NCBI GenBank assembly: GCA_029101305.1
Contig: JAQXQS010000086.1
Coordinates: forward strand, 1 to 59,592
From: Clostridia bacterium
GTDB lineage: Bacteria; Bacillota; Clostridia; Lachnospirales; Lachnospiraceae
DNA length: 59,592 nt
Direction: 5' to 3'
Part shown: in pieces, positions 51,790 through 59,592 of the stretch
Layout: each line of letters begins with the position of its first letter
Numbering within the stretch: position 1 is the stretch's first letter
Made by a program: the position numbers and the translations under genes
The notes under the pieces: model-generated
The model's database searches: none
The model's input: only the letters and a program-made list of their open reading frames with translations
What the model was told of the DNA's origin: nothing

Positions 51790-51848
51790 CCTGTGCGGCA
51801 GCTATGAATAAGTCATGCTTGCATGACTTATTATAGATAGCGCACAGG
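51790..51848. repeat. 59-bp imperfect inverted repeat
   Basis: CCTGTGCG/CGCACAGG at the ends, CTAT/ATAG within, and AATAAGTCATGC paired with GCATGACTTATT around a TT loop. No T tract follows on either strand. It lies between the PAP2 and alarmone synthetase genes and may be a small mobile-type repeat or an mRNA structure. Confidence 0.7.
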
Positions 51849-51912
51849 CTTCCATTATGATACCATGTAAAATATCGGCCAATTATCTGGCAAAGGTAAA
51901 ATCAACGTAAAA

Positions 51913-52470
51913 TCACTCTGCCTTTATTTTTCTTTTTTCCCAATAGGCAGTAAGATATACAGCGACTGCTGCGCTGGCCCATCCGATCAACGCTCCTGCC
52001 AGAACATCTGTAGGATAATGAACCCCCACATAAAGTCTGGACAGACCAATCAGAACAGCAAGAATAATTGCAGCTTTCCCCGGCTTTCCAGGAAACATTT
52101 TGTAATATACAACTGCACATGCAAATGAGGCACAAGTATGGCCTGACGGAAAGGAATAGTCTTTCAGCTTAGCTACAAGAGGGATAAGGCCTTCCACTGC
52201 ATCATAAGGCCTTATTCTCGCTACTGCATTTTTCAGTACCAGATTGGTTACCAGGGAACCAATTGCCAGTGCCAACGCAGCTGTAACTCCTGCTTTTCTG
52301 GTTTTTGGGGAAATCAGAAGAACAAGCGCCAGAACGATCCAGAACCAGCCCCCATCACCAAGAAACGTGATTCCTTTCCAGAACCAGGTCACCATATCAC
52401 TTCTTAAATACTGCTGTATAAAAAGCAATATCTGCGCATCAATCGTGTGGATCCATTCCAATATTTCCAT
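51913..52470 (-). CDS. PAP2-family membrane phosphatase
   Basis: About 185 residues with several membrane segments. The three PAP2 motifs are present: KNAVARIRPYD, PSGHTCAS and SRLYVGVHYPTDVLAG, giving the catalytic His pair. Such enzymes dephosphorylate undecaprenyl pyrophosphate or phosphatidate at the outer membrane face. AAGGAG eight bases before this ATG; an earlier start at 52506 is less supported. It is separated from the LCP gene by a hairpin. Confidence 0.88.
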   Translation of the reverse strand: MEILEWIHTIDAQILLFIQQYLRSDMVTWFWKGITFLGDGGWFWIVLALVLLISPKTRKAGVTAALALAIGSLVTNLVLKNAVARIRPYDAVEGLIPLVAKLKDYSFPSGHTCASFACAVVYYKMFPGKPGKAAIILAVLIGLSRLYVGVHYPTDVLAGALIGWASAAVAVYLTAYWEKRKIKAE

Positions 52471-52521
52471 GTACCTTACTCCTTCTATTACACTATAATT
52501 CAACAAGCCACTATAACATAA

Positions 52522-52549
52522 CAGGCGGTTCGTATTATCGAACCGCCTG
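52522..52549 (-). terminator. Hairpin/terminator after the LCP gene
   Basis: CAGGCGGTTCG pairs exactly with CGAACCGCCTG around ATAATA. The following TTATG is a poor T tract, so termination may be partial. Confidence 0.55.
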
Positions 52550-52566
52550 AAAGCCAGATCATCTAT

Positions 52567-53487
52567 TTATTCCCCAGCATGATACAAGATCTGCTGAAGG
52601 TACTCCCGGTTCTGCTCAAGATCCGGTACCAGTACCTGCATGCCGTCAATTGTCTGCGGTGTATAAGCTCCGTCCTCTGGAATACGGTAAGATGCAATTT
52701 CATCCGTACCTATACTCATCACATCCATAGCATACCCAGTCATATCCCACAGCGAAAGGTCTGTAGTTACCAACGGCATAATGTCTTTAATAAGTCCGGC
52801 GATTTTAAAAACACTTAAGTCCTTTACCTTAGCAAAAGCAGCCATAAGTACTTCCTGCTGTCTTTCGGTCCTCCGGTAATCTGAATTACCGATGGAACGG
52901 TTACGTGCATGGATCAGAGCCTGCTCCCCATCCAGATGATTCACACCTGCCTGAAGATTCCAGTCTGTCCGAAGCGGCTGGGGATAAAGGACACTCTGGT
53001 CACGGCCACATATGTAATCCGCTTCTGCCTGGGTAAGCTCCAGGTCAATTCCTCCCACTTTATCTACCAGTACCTGAAAGACCTCAAAATCCACTTCTAC
53101 ATTTCCGTCGATCTTTACCCCAAAATTCTCTTCCAGTGTCTGATCCAGAAGATCCATGCCGCCATACGCATAAGCCGCATTAATACGTGTACTGGAATAC
53201 CCGGGAATGGAAACATAAAGGTCTCTCATAAAAGACGTCAGACTGATCGTTCCCTTATCTTTATCCAAAGTGGCAAGAATCATGGAATCAGAACGCTGTC
53301 TGGATTCCCCTTCTCTCTTATCCTGGCCGATAAGCAGAATACTTTTGATATTACTGGTATCTGTTTCTGAAGCTGTTTCCTGTGCTTTCACGGTATATGT
53401 GGTCTGTAACGGAACTACTGGACTTTCCAGCAACATTACCGCGCCAAGACAAATAAGCCCTTTTTTCCATGTAGAGAATTTCGTCAT
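52567..53487 (-). CDS. LytR-CpsA-Psr (LCP) family protein
   Basis: 306 residues. An N-terminal membrane segment (about 9-28) leads to the extracellular LCP domain: GQDKREGESRQRSDSMILATL near 54, SFMRDLYVSIPGYSSTRINAAYAYGG near 84 and HARNRSIGNSDYRRTERQQEVL near 195, with the conserved Arg and Asp residues that hold polyprenyl pyrophosphate. LCP enzymes attach polymers such as teichoic acid or capsule to peptidoglycan. It follows the BY-kinase/Wzz/DUF5011 genes in the same direction. Confidence 0.93.
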   Translation of the reverse strand: MTKFSTWKKGLICLGAVMLLESPVVPLQTTYTVKAQETASETDTSNIKSILLIGQDKREGESRQRSDSMILATLDKDKGTISLTSFMRDLYVSIPGYSSTRINAAYAYGGMDLLDQTLEENFGVKIDGNVEVDFEVFQVLVDKVGGIDLELTQAEADYICGRDQSVLYPQPLRTDWNLQAGVNHLDGEQALIHARNRSIGNSDYRRTERQQEVLMAAFAKVKDLSVFKIAGLIKDIMPLVTTDLSLWDMTGYAMDVMSIGTDEIASYRIPEDGAYTPQTIDGMQVLVPDLEQNREYLQQILYHAGE

Positions 53488-53563
53488 ATTTCACTCCCTG
53501 TATATACAACTATCGCAGTTATACACGAAAATATCTCGCGTAGTTTTGTGTGAACAGTATCCT

Positions 53564-54337
53564 TTACTTTACTACTATTGTGAGTACTGCACCGTTTGAA
53601 GCATTTCCATTAGAGTCTACAACATAATAGGTCAATTCATAAGTGCCTGGTGTATTCACATCAACAGTCCCTGTGATCTGGATCTTACGGTAAAGCTCAT
53701 TCGTAGCATCCTTGTCATCCTCAATGTCTTTTACATAGCTCAGTCTGTCGATCTGCGTTCCTTTTTCAATCTCCACATAATACGTGGTCAGATAGAACCG
53801 TGGATCCTGGGGATTCAACTGGTCAATCTTCGCTTCTTCTCTTTCTTGGGCCTTCTCTTCTTCCGTTTGTTCCGTCTCCTCAGTTTCCTCTTCGGAAGCC
53901 TCTTCTGAGTTCTCCTGTAAATCGGAATCTTCTTCTGAACGATCTGTGCTTTCCGCCACGGATTCCTCCATGGAATCCTCTTGGCCTGCCAAAGTGGAAC
54001 CTGGCAGAATACCATCTGATGTCATGTGATAAGTTACCTTTGTTACATTGTTGCTCTTGTCTTTCGCAACATAGACAACCGTAACCTCATCGCCTTTCTC
54101 ATTTGGATACACATTCTCAACAGTCAGACTGTCAGACACATCTCCATCTTTCTCGTCAACAGCTTTTATGCCCTCCAGAAGCTCTGCTGTGGTCATATCT
54201 GCCGTATAACTATCTTTTTTGCTGTCAGCAATGGTGATTTCCGGTCCTTTGCGATCCTCGCCCATATACAGCCATCCCAGAATGACTGTGGCTCCTACTG
54301 CCACTGCTGCCATCAAAACGATCAACCATTTCCGCAT
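53564..54337 (-). CDS. Membrane-anchored protein with DUF5011/Ig-like domains
   Basis: 257 residues. An N-terminal membrane segment (about 4-24) is followed by an Ig-like domain (about 45-110: VDEKDGDVSDSLTVENV, VVYVAKDKSNN), a Glu/Ser-rich spacer (about 120-170) and a second Ig-like domain (VNTPGTYELTYYVVDSNGNAS) at the end. DUF5011-type domains sit on many surface proteins; the role is unknown. It lies between the Wzz-like and LCP genes, suggesting work at the envelope. Confidence 0.72.
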   Translation of the reverse strand: MRKWLIVLMAAVAVGATVILGWLYMGEDRKGPEITIADSKKDSYTADMTTAELLEGIKAVDEKDGDVSDSLTVENVYPNEKGDEVTVVYVAKDKSNNVTKVTYHMTSDGILPGSTLAGQEDSMEESVAESTDRSEEDSDLQENSEEASEEETEETEQTEEEKAQEREEAKIDQLNPQDPRFYLTTYYVEIEKGTQIDRLSYVKDIEDDKDATNELYRKIQITGTVDVNTPGTYELTYYVVDSNGNASNGAVLTIVVK

Positions 54338-54394
54338 ATCTGATGCTCCTTATACTCATTATAAATTACTGTATCTTCTGCCCAGTAACCCTTT

Positions 54395-55126
54395 TCAGTG
54401 ACGTTTTCTTGACTTTTGTTTCTTGGATCTGGATTCCTTCTCAGAATATGGAATACTTCCCAGAACAGAAAGTCCCAGATAGCGTTCTACATCTTCTTCC
54501 ACTTTAATAGTGTCATTTGTAAGATAAATAATGATCACAACAGCCATCGCAATGATCACGCCTAAAAGTCCACCGATCACACCATTCTTTGCAAGACTTG
54601 GACTTGCTTTTTCACTTGGAATATTCGCGCTGTCTACTACATTAACAGCTTCAATATCCATAACTGCCTGAATATGCTCTGCTGCCATATCACGGATCGC
54701 ATTTGCCATTTCACTTGCAGTATAAGGATCCTCATCAGATACGATAATTGTCACAATACGGCTGTCTGTAGAAGTCTCTACCGTCAGCTTGCTAAGCAGC
54801 TGCTGATAAGTAATATCAAGATTCAGCTGTGCGATCACGCCTTCCAGAACAGTACGGCTCTTAATTAACTCTGCATAGTCCTTGGTCAGCTGTGTACTGG
54901 TCTGCATATCTGCGCTGGTCAGTGTATTGCTGTCCTGCTTGTTCAATACCATGATCTTCGTGGTTGATTCATACTGTGGAGTGATAAAAAGCATCGTTCC
55001 GATAATGGACACTACTCCCAGAATAATACCAGAAAGAATAATGACTCCCAGTCTGCTAAGGATCAGGTGAAAAATCTCACCCAGATCGATTTCAATTTCA
55101 TCGTTATTTGTAACCTGATTTTCCAT
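54395..55126 (-). CDS. Wzz/YveK-type chain-length and kinase-activator protein
   Basis: 243 residues. Two membrane segments (about 27-50 and 182-205) flank an extracellular region with YESTTKIMVLNKQDS, the Wzz fold. The cytoplasmic C-tail (YSEKESRSKKQKSRKRH) is basic. In Firmicutes such proteins activate a partner BY-kinase and set polysaccharide length. Here it comes after the kinase and phosphatase genes, not before them as is common. Confidence 0.88.
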   Translation of the reverse strand: MENQVTNNDEIEIDLGEIFHLILSRLGVIILSGIILGVVSIIGTMLFITPQYESTTKIMVLNKQDSNTLTSADMQTSTQLTKDYAELIKSRTVLEGVIAQLNLDITYQQLLSKLTVETSTDSRIVTIIVSDEDPYTASEMANAIRDMAAEHIQAVMDIEAVNVVDSANIPSEKASPSLAKNGVIGGLLGVIIAMAVVIIIYLTNDTIKVEEDVERYLGLSVLGSIPYSEKESRSKKQKSRKRH

Positions 55127-55198
55127 TCTTCTTCTCCGTTACCCTGTAATTTTCATTGACTAAACTATAAATTTCCCAGATTTATTAATATATGTTCA

Positions 55199-55930
55199 TT
55201 AAAATCTTTCATTATTTATAATGCATTCCGGATTGCTGATAAAAATCATATCTGCATAATCCGTCCCCTTCATTTTTTCAATTTTGGCGTAACATTTGCC
55301 AATATGCGGTGTACGTTTCGCCATATCATGACCATCTGAGCCTACAAAATCCAGAAGCTCTTCTTTAATAACCTTCTTGCAGAATCGCTTAACTGTAAAT
55401 CCGTCTTCTCCTATAATGCTGTCTGCATTCATCTGGATATAAGCTCCCATATCTCTCATTTCGTCTATGAAATCCAGACCTGCCTTCACTACAGAGTGAT
55501 AACGTTCTACATGAGCGATGATCGGATAATAGCCTCTGCGGATGAGTGCCTGCACTCTCTCTCGGATATAGGATTTCTCATCAGAAGTGCGAAACTCTGT
55601 CAGTACATAGCGGGAGCCTGCCATCGTCAGTCTTTCTCCCTTTTTCAGACAATCTGTCATATCCATACTGGAATGAAGCTCGCAGCCCAGGTACATCTGA
55701 ATTCCCTCTTCTCCTATTTCCCCTGCTGCTTTCCTTACACGAAGAAACTGCTTCTTAACCTGCTCCAGGGAGGGTTCAAACATATCGTATCGAAAATGAG
55801 GGGTAGCAATTATGTTACGCACACCATCCTCATATTCCTTCTGAAGCATACGGACCGACATTTTCAGATTCTCCGCTCCGTCATCCACTCCTGGAACAAT
55901 GTGACAGTGAATATCATAAATACCTTTCAT
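55199..55930 (-). CDS. PHP-type tyrosine-protein phosphatase (CpsB/YwqE-like)
   Basis: 243 residues. The PHP metal motifs are intact: YDIHCHIVPGVDDGA at the start, ATPHFRYDMF near 43, PIIAHVERYHS near 138 and SDGHDMAKRTPH near 199. It removes phosphate from the tyrosine tail of the partner BY-kinase using manganese. It is the middle gene of kinase-phosphatase-Wzz. Confidence 0.92.
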   Translation of the reverse strand: MKGIYDIHCHIVPGVDDGAENLKMSVRMLQKEYEDGVRNIIATPHFRYDMFEPSLEQVKKQFLRVRKAAGEIGEEGIQMYLGCELHSSMDMTDCLKKGERLTMAGSRYVLTEFRTSDEKSYIRERVQALIRRGYYPIIAHVERYHSVVKAGLDFIDEMRDMGAYIQMNADSIIGEDGFTVKRFCKKVIKEELLDFVGSDGHDMAKRTPHIGKCYAKIEKMKGTDYADMIFISNPECIINNERF

Positions 55931-56021
55931 TCTCTTCGTCCATTTCTATCTTTGTATTCCAATTATTTCAAACCGGCTTAAGTAATAAGAGATTCCAACG
56001 TAATTTTCTGTTACAAAAAAA

Positions 56022-56720
56022 TCAGTACTTGCCGTATTCTCCATATTTGCCATACTTACCATATTTGCCGTACTTACCGTACTTTCCGTATTCCTTGGTA
56101 TCAACCTTATTCAGGATTGCCCCAATGATCGGACAGTTCGTCTTCTCAAGCTGGCCTTTGATCTCCTGGACGAAATGGTAGCTGATGCTTCCTGACTCAA
56201 TTACGATCACAGTACCATCACAGGAATCTGCCACAACAGCACAGTCGATCACACGGCCAAGAGGAGGCGTATCAATGATGATATAATCATATACATCCCT
56301 TACAAGGCGTATCATATCCTTAAATAAACGGCTTCCAAGAAGCTCTGCCGGGTTAGGCGGAATAACACCAGAGAAAATAATATGAAACTTCGGAAGATTT
56401 GTTGCACAAATCACATCAGAAAGCTTCGCCTGTTTGGAAAGATAATGGGTAAGTCCCTTCACCTCTTCCTCCACCTGAACTCTACCCATAAGTACGGATT
56501 TACGAAGGTCTGCATCAATTAACAGCACGGATTTACCGCTTTCTGCAAGGGATGCTGCAAGATGGAAAGTTACATTACTCTTTCCCTCATTGGGGGTACA
56601 GCTTGTAAATGCAATGACCTTTTTGTCAGCTCCGCAAAACTGGATGTTCGTACGAAGTGCCTTATAGGCCTCGTCCATAGAAGAATCAGCTTTCCAATCG
56701 CTAATTTTAACTTTTACCAT
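56022..56720 (-). CDS. BY-type tyrosine kinase (CpsD/YwqD-like)
   Basis: 232 residues. Walker A in TSCTPNEGKSNV (GKS near 46-48), Walker A' in LLIDADLRKS near 72 and Walker B in YIIIDTPPLG near 146 are all present. The last 24 residues are a run of GKY repeats with eight tyrosines, the autophosphorylation tail, ending EYGKY. It phosphorylates itself and envelope enzymes and normally works with the Wzz-type protein encoded two genes on. The tail is encoded by 9-base repeats. Confidence 0.93.
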   Translation of the reverse strand: MVKVKISDWKADSSMDEAYKALRTNIQFCGADKKVIAFTSCTPNEGKSNVTFHLAASLAESGKSVLLIDADLRKSVLMGRVQVEEEVKGLTHYLSKQAKLSDVICATNLPKFHIIFSGVIPPNPAELLGSRLFKDMIRLVRDVYDYIIIDTPPLGRVIDCAVVADSCDGTVIVIESGSISYHFVQEIKGQLEKTNCPIIGAILNKVDTKEYGKYGKYGKYGKYGKYGEYGKY

Positions 56721-56748
56721 AATTTTGTTTTCACCTTATCTATTTGAT

Positions 56749-56816
56749 ATACTGTAGTATCTGCCGGTCTGTTTCCGGGCTTTTTTAGCGGATACTGCCC
56801 TTTCGGGCAATATCCG
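56749..56816 (-). promoter_or_regulatory. Structured leader of the BY-kinase gene
   Basis: Three stems lie in the leader: CGGATATTGCCC/GGGCAGTATCCG with a GAAA loop (56789-56816), a GCC(C)GG/CCGGC stem (56763-56780), and ATACT/AGTAT (56749-56760). A TATAAT at 56823-56828 would start transcription close to the first stem. On the plus strand the middle stem is followed by six T residues. Confidence 0.5.
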
Positions 56817-56917
56817 TTTAGTTATTATACACTAGATAGAAACTATTGGCTAGTAGAATTTGCTACTTATTCTATACAAATTTTCACAAACTTTTCACAG
56901 CTTTTTACACTTTTTGC

Positions 56918-57823
56918 TTACTCTCCCTGATTCTCTGCCTGGACATCTGTGTTTTCTTCCTGAAGTTCTCCGGAGGACTGGACTTCCCTGGAAGTCTGTG
57001 CTTCCGCTGAAGACTGTGTTTCTTCGGAGGACTTGCCTTCTTCAAGAAGATAAACTTCTGTTTCGTACACTCCCTTTTCTTCTGCCTCGGCATGACTTCC
57101 CACATAGATATCAATACGGTTATTTTTGATCGCGCCTCCACAGTCCTCTGCAATATACACCTGTCCGTCAATAACGACCTTGGAACCATACGGGATAACT
57201 GTGGGGTCTACTGCTATGGTTCTATTGGTAACTGCTGTAGAACCTGTAGATGTCACGCCGTTTGCCCATGGCCCGCAGCAGATGCTGCAAGGACAGTAGT
57301 GGGTGATCCTAAATGTACCAAGAGGACGAAGGGCGCTGTCTGCTGATGCTGTAACAACATCTCCCACCAGAATTCCCTCATCTCCGCCTGTAAGAGTCAC
57401 ACCATCTACGGCATCTGCAAAAATCCCCTTTCCGCTGCTTTTATGTATGATTCCAGCTTCCACATTTTCTTCTGTATCTTCCTCTTCATAGCCCTCCAGC
57501 ACGGAGGTAGGAATATAGCCAGTCTGCTGTTCTCCATTTTCATCCTCAAAAAGGATCCTGCTCCAGATATCCGAAATAGTTCCTGTACGGGTGACTTCAT
57601 CCTCCGCTAATACCTCACCGATCACATTCCCCTCTTTTCTTCCCGGATAATCCAATACATCTGTATCCACAGCAATGGTTACTGTATCCTGAACTGCAGT
57701 TACTTCAGATTCGTCAATCTGTATTGTATCTGTCGTCTGTGAAGAGACATTTTCTTCTCCAAATACAGGAACAGTCATCAGTGTGGAAACACACAAAACC
57801 ATTATCATTATTTTTTTCTTCAT
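56918..57823 (-). CDS. Secreted 3D-domain protein with SH3-like domain
   Basis: 301 residues. A signal peptide (to about 22) is followed by an SH3b-like domain (about 45-110), a linker, and a C-terminal 3D domain (about 165-262) with FRITHYCPCSICCG, AVDPTVIPYGS and EDCGGAIKNNRIDIYVG, providing the three Asp of lytic transglycosylase-like 3D folds. The last 35 residues are Ser/Glu-rich. It likely cleaves or remodels peptidoglycan outside the cell. It has a good promoter and no clear terminator before the kinase leader. Confidence 0.88.
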   Translation of the reverse strand: MKKKIMIMVLCVSTLMTVPVFGEENVSSQTTDTIQIDESEVTAVQDTVTIAVDTDVLDYPGRKEGNVIGEVLAEDEVTRTGTISDIWSRILFEDENGEQQTGYIPTSVLEGYEEEDTEENVEAGIIHKSSGKGIFADAVDGVTLTGGDEGILVGDVVTASADSALRPLGTFRITHYCPCSICCGPWANGVTSTGSTAVTNRTIAVDPTVIPYGSKVVIDGQVYIAEDCGGAIKNNRIDIYVGSHAEAEEKGVYETEVYLLEEGKSSEETQSSAEAQTSREVQSSGELQEENTDVQAENQGE

Positions 57824-57880
57824 AGATCTATATCTCCTAACTGGTTTGTTCTATTTGCAATAAATCCCCTACTCTTTGTT

Positions 57881-57909
57881 ATCATAGCACAGCACCTTTG
57901 TTATTTCAA
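57881..57909 (-). promoter_or_regulatory. Promoter of the 3D-domain gene
   Basis: TTGAAA, 17 bp, TATGAT on the minus strand, about 50 nt before the start. Confidence 0.75.
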
Positions 57910-57984
57910 ACCCTGTCCACGCTTTTATAAATTTTTCACATTTATTACTGTTTACAGCCAAACAGATTTATTTCAAAAAAACAT

Positions 57985-58013
57985 TTGACAAACGGACAAT
58001 TATACTGTAAAAT
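57985..58013 (+). promoter_or_regulatory. Promoter of tRNA-Gly
   Basis: TTGACA, 17 bp, TAAAAT, about 40 bp before the tRNA. Confidence 0.85.
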
Positions 58014-58052
58014 TTATTATACATCTGAAACAACCAGATGAAATAGGGAAAT

Positions 58053-58125
58053 GCGATAGTGGCGTAGTTGGTAACGCGCGACCTTGCCAAGGTCGAGACC
58101 GCGGGTTCGAGCCCCGTCTATCGCT
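58053..58125 (+). tRNA. tRNA-Gly (anticodon GCC)
   Basis: Full cloverleaf: acceptor GCGATAG/CTATCGC, D arm GCGTAGTTGGTAACGC, anticodon stem CGACC/GGTCG with loop TTGCCAA, T arm GCGGG-TTCGAGC-CCCGT. CCA is not encoded. Own promoter and terminator. Confidence 0.96.
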
Positions 58126-58132
58126 CTTGATG

Positions 58133-58157
58133 GCTCCGATCTGATCGGAGCTTTTTT
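58133..58157 (+). terminator. Terminator after tRNA-Gly
   Basis: GCTCCGA/TCGGAGC stem with a five-base loop, then six T residues. Confidence 0.9.
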
Positions 58158-58193
58158 CTGTCCAGTGTATAAAATTTGATTCTTACCACAAAC

Positions 58194-58245
58194 AAAAATA
58201 GCCCTGTGCAAAACGTCTCTCATCTTTTCTGGTTTTGCACAGAGC
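58194..58245 (-). terminator. Terminator after the AICAR transformylase gene
   Basis: CTGTGCAAAAC pairs with GTTTTGCACAG; ATTTTTG follows on the minus strand. Confidence 0.75.
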
Positions 58246-58324
58246 TTATTTTCTTTATAAATAGCCTTCTCTATTCTACTGGCAGTTATAGTCAATCACT
58301 CCAAAAATCTGTCTCAGACACGCT

Positions 58325-59509
58325 TTAGTGATGGAACAGTCTGATTCCTGTAAATGCCATTACCATATTGTATTTGTTACAGGTATCGATCACATCTGCA
58401 TCTCTTACAGAACCGCCTGGCTGTGCGATATATTTAACACCGCTCTTATGTGCTCTTTCAATGTTATCACTGAATGGGAAAAATGCATCGGAGCCTAACG
58501 TTACATCTGTCATCTGATCCAGCCATGCTCTCTTTTCTTCCTTTGTAAAGATTTCCGGCTTCTCTGTAAAGGTTTTCTCCCAGTTTCCATCTGCCAGGAC
58601 ATCCATATATTCCTCGCCGATATAAACATCAATGGCATTATCACGTTCTGCTCTGGAAATAGTATCTTTAAATGGAAGATTCAGCACCTTCGGGCTCTGG
58701 CGGAGGAACCAGTTGTCAGCCTTCTGTCCGGCAAGGCGGGTACAATGTACTCTTGACTGCTGTCCTGCACCAACACCGATTGCCTGTCCATCTTTTACAT
58801 AGCATACAGAATTGGACTGTGTATACTTTAACACGATCAGGGAAACCTTCATATCCCTTTTTGCTTCCTCGGATAATTCTTTATTCTCAGTTACAAGATT
58901 GGAAATCAGTTCGTCATCAATTGCAAGCGCCTGTCTTCCCTGTTCAAAAGTGACGCCAAAGACCTGCTTATGTTCTAATGGAGCAGGCACATATTCCGAA
59001 TCGATTTCAATTACATTGTAATTTCCTTTTTTCTTCTGTTTCAGGATTTCAAGTGCCTCATCTGTATATCCTGGTGCGATCACACCATCGGAAACCTCTC
59101 TCTTGATCAGAAGTGCAGTATCTTTGTCACATACATCCGAAAGAGAAATAAAATCTCCAAAAGATGACATACGGTCTGCACCTCTGGCACGTGCATATGC
59201 ACAGGCTAACGGAGAAAAATTTTTCCAATCCATGTCATCTACCCAGTAGATTTTTGCAAGTGTCTCATTCAGCGGAAGTCCGATAGACGCCCCGGCTGGT
59301 GAAACATGCTTGAAAGAAGTTGCCGCCGGAAGCCCGGTTGCTTTTTTCAGATCCCGTACCAGCTGCCAGCCATTAAAAGCATCCAGGAAATTGATATATC
59401 CAGGTCTTCCAGAAAGTACTTTGATCGGCAGTTCGCTTCCATCCTCCATATAGATCTTAGATGGTTTCTGATTTGGATTACATCCGTATTTTAATTCTAA
59501 TTCTTTCAT
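58325..59509 (-). CDS. Stand-alone AICAR formyltransferase
   Basis: 394 residues. It matches the AICAR-transformylase half of PurH: LKYGCNPNQKPSKIY at the start, SFKHVSPAGASIG near 65 (catalytic Lys-His), TQSNSVCYVKDGQAIGVGAGQQSRVHC near 236, LGSDAFFPFSDNIERA and IAQPGGSVRDADVI near the end. The cyclohydrolase half of normal PurH is absent; a separate upstream gene probably supplies it. The two steps complete IMP synthesis, away from purEMND. AAAGGAG lies before the ATG. Confidence 0.92.
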   Translation of the reverse strand: MKELELKYGCNPNQKPSKIYMEDGSELPIKVLSGRPGYINFLDAFNGWQLVRDLKKATGLPAATSFKHVSPAGASIGLPLNETLAKIYWVDDMDWKNFSPLACAYARARGADRMSSFGDFISLSDVCDKDTALLIKREVSDGVIAPGYTDEALEILKQKKKGNYNVIEIDSEYVPAPLEHKQVFGVTFEQGRQALAIDDELISNLVTENKELSEEAKRDMKVSLIVLKYTQSNSVCYVKDGQAIGVGAGQQSRVHCTRLAGQKADNWFLRQSPKVLNLPFKDTISRAERDNAIDVYIGEEYMDVLADGNWEKTFTEKPEIFTKEEKRAWLDQMTDVTLGSDAFFPFSDNIERAHKSGVKYIAQPGGSVRDADVIDTCNKYNMVMAFTGIRLFHH

Positions 59510-59511
59510 GA

Positions 59512-59592
59512 TTATTCGCTCCTTTGATTCTTATTTATAATCTTAGATTCGTATTTTCCTGTAGCAATATCAATATAACGCACGAACAGAGA
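59512..59592 (-). CDS. C-terminus of a probable IMP cyclohydrolase (partial)
   Basis: The last 26 codons of a gene that runs off the right edge, including LFVRYIDIATGKYESKI. It stops two bases before the AICAR formyltransferase start and its end carries that gene's ribosome site. I take it as the stand-alone IMP cyclohydrolase that pairs with this enzyme in Lachnospiraceae, from memory of its C-terminus and the context. Confidence 0.6.
   Translation of the reverse strand, partial: SLFVRYIDIATGKYESKIINKNQRSE

Noticed and set aside
58017-58295. 92-codon minus-strand frame covering the tRNA-Gly gene
   Set aside because: It is antisense to the tRNA and its terminator; GARTRGLDLGKVARYQ-type peptides are a known artefact of tRNA complements.

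Overview
The window looks like chromosome of a low-GC Gram-positive gut anaerobe of the class Clostridia, most likely a Lachnospiraceae member close to Blautia. The reasons are strong AGGAGG ribosome sites, TTG/GTG starts, an FprA-type flavo-diiron protein, pyrK-dependent PyrD, a stand-alone AICAR transformylase, sporulation-type SigH, a Spo0A-like DNA-binding domain, and several small proteins of types I associate with this family. The genus is inferred by recognition only. Nearly all genes lie on the minus strand; the plus strand carries a cold-shock gene, a DUF5721-like gene, a small acidic protein and one tRNA. I saw no insertion sequences, prophage genes, rRNA or CRISPR array.

Layout. 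1-3.5 kb: the first codons of a probable GntR regulator, an SseB-like protein, a secreted transglutaminase-like protein and a flavo-diiron protein. 3.7-7.2 kb: purine operon purE-purM-purN-purD. 7.3-11.8 kb: an M29-type peptidase with a large extra N-terminal half, an HD phosphohydrolase, two small membrane proteins, a VanZ-like protein and pyrE, which has its own promoter. 11.9-15.9 kb: pyrC-pyrF-pyrK-pyrD. 16-18.7 kb: csp with a structured leader, DegV, DUF5721 and an orphan Spo0A C-terminal domain. 19-21.2 kb: htpG with a CIRCE element. 21.4-28.6 kb: a repetitive surface protein, HAD phosphatase, Maf, glnS and tRNA-Thr. 28.8-37.4 kb: the most notable accessory locus, a compact seven-gene operon encoding a SipW-type signal peptidase, five TasA/camelysin-like secreted proteins and a 1374-residue SpaA/Cna-B adhesin, preceded by a leader of about 420 nt. 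37.9-41.7 kb: conserved housekeeping block sigH-rlmB-mrnC-cysS-ispF. 41.8-51.8 kb: RidA, a beta-lactamase-fold hydrolase, a nuclease-helicase, aspartokinase, TrmO, a lipid glycosyltransferase, PlsY, RlmD and a small alarmone synthetase. 51.9-57.8 kb: PAP2, LCP, a DUF5011-like protein, a Wzz/BY-kinase/PHP-phosphatase module and a 3D-domain protein. 58-59.6 kb: tRNA-Gly, AICAR transformylase and the end of a probable IMP cyclohydrolase.

The genes fit three themes: nucleotide biosynthesis (purEMND, purH-type, pyrCFKDE), RNA and translation maintenance (glnS, cysS, rlmB, rlmD, mrnC, trmO, tRNAs), and the cell envelope (adhesin/fibre locus, surface proteins, LCP, BY-kinase module, PlsY and glycosyltransferase). 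The best candidate for a poorly described system is the SipW/TasA-like/adhesin operon with its long leader, directly downstream of sigH. By analogy with Bacillus TasA fibres it may build a secreted fibre or adhesive coat; this is inference.
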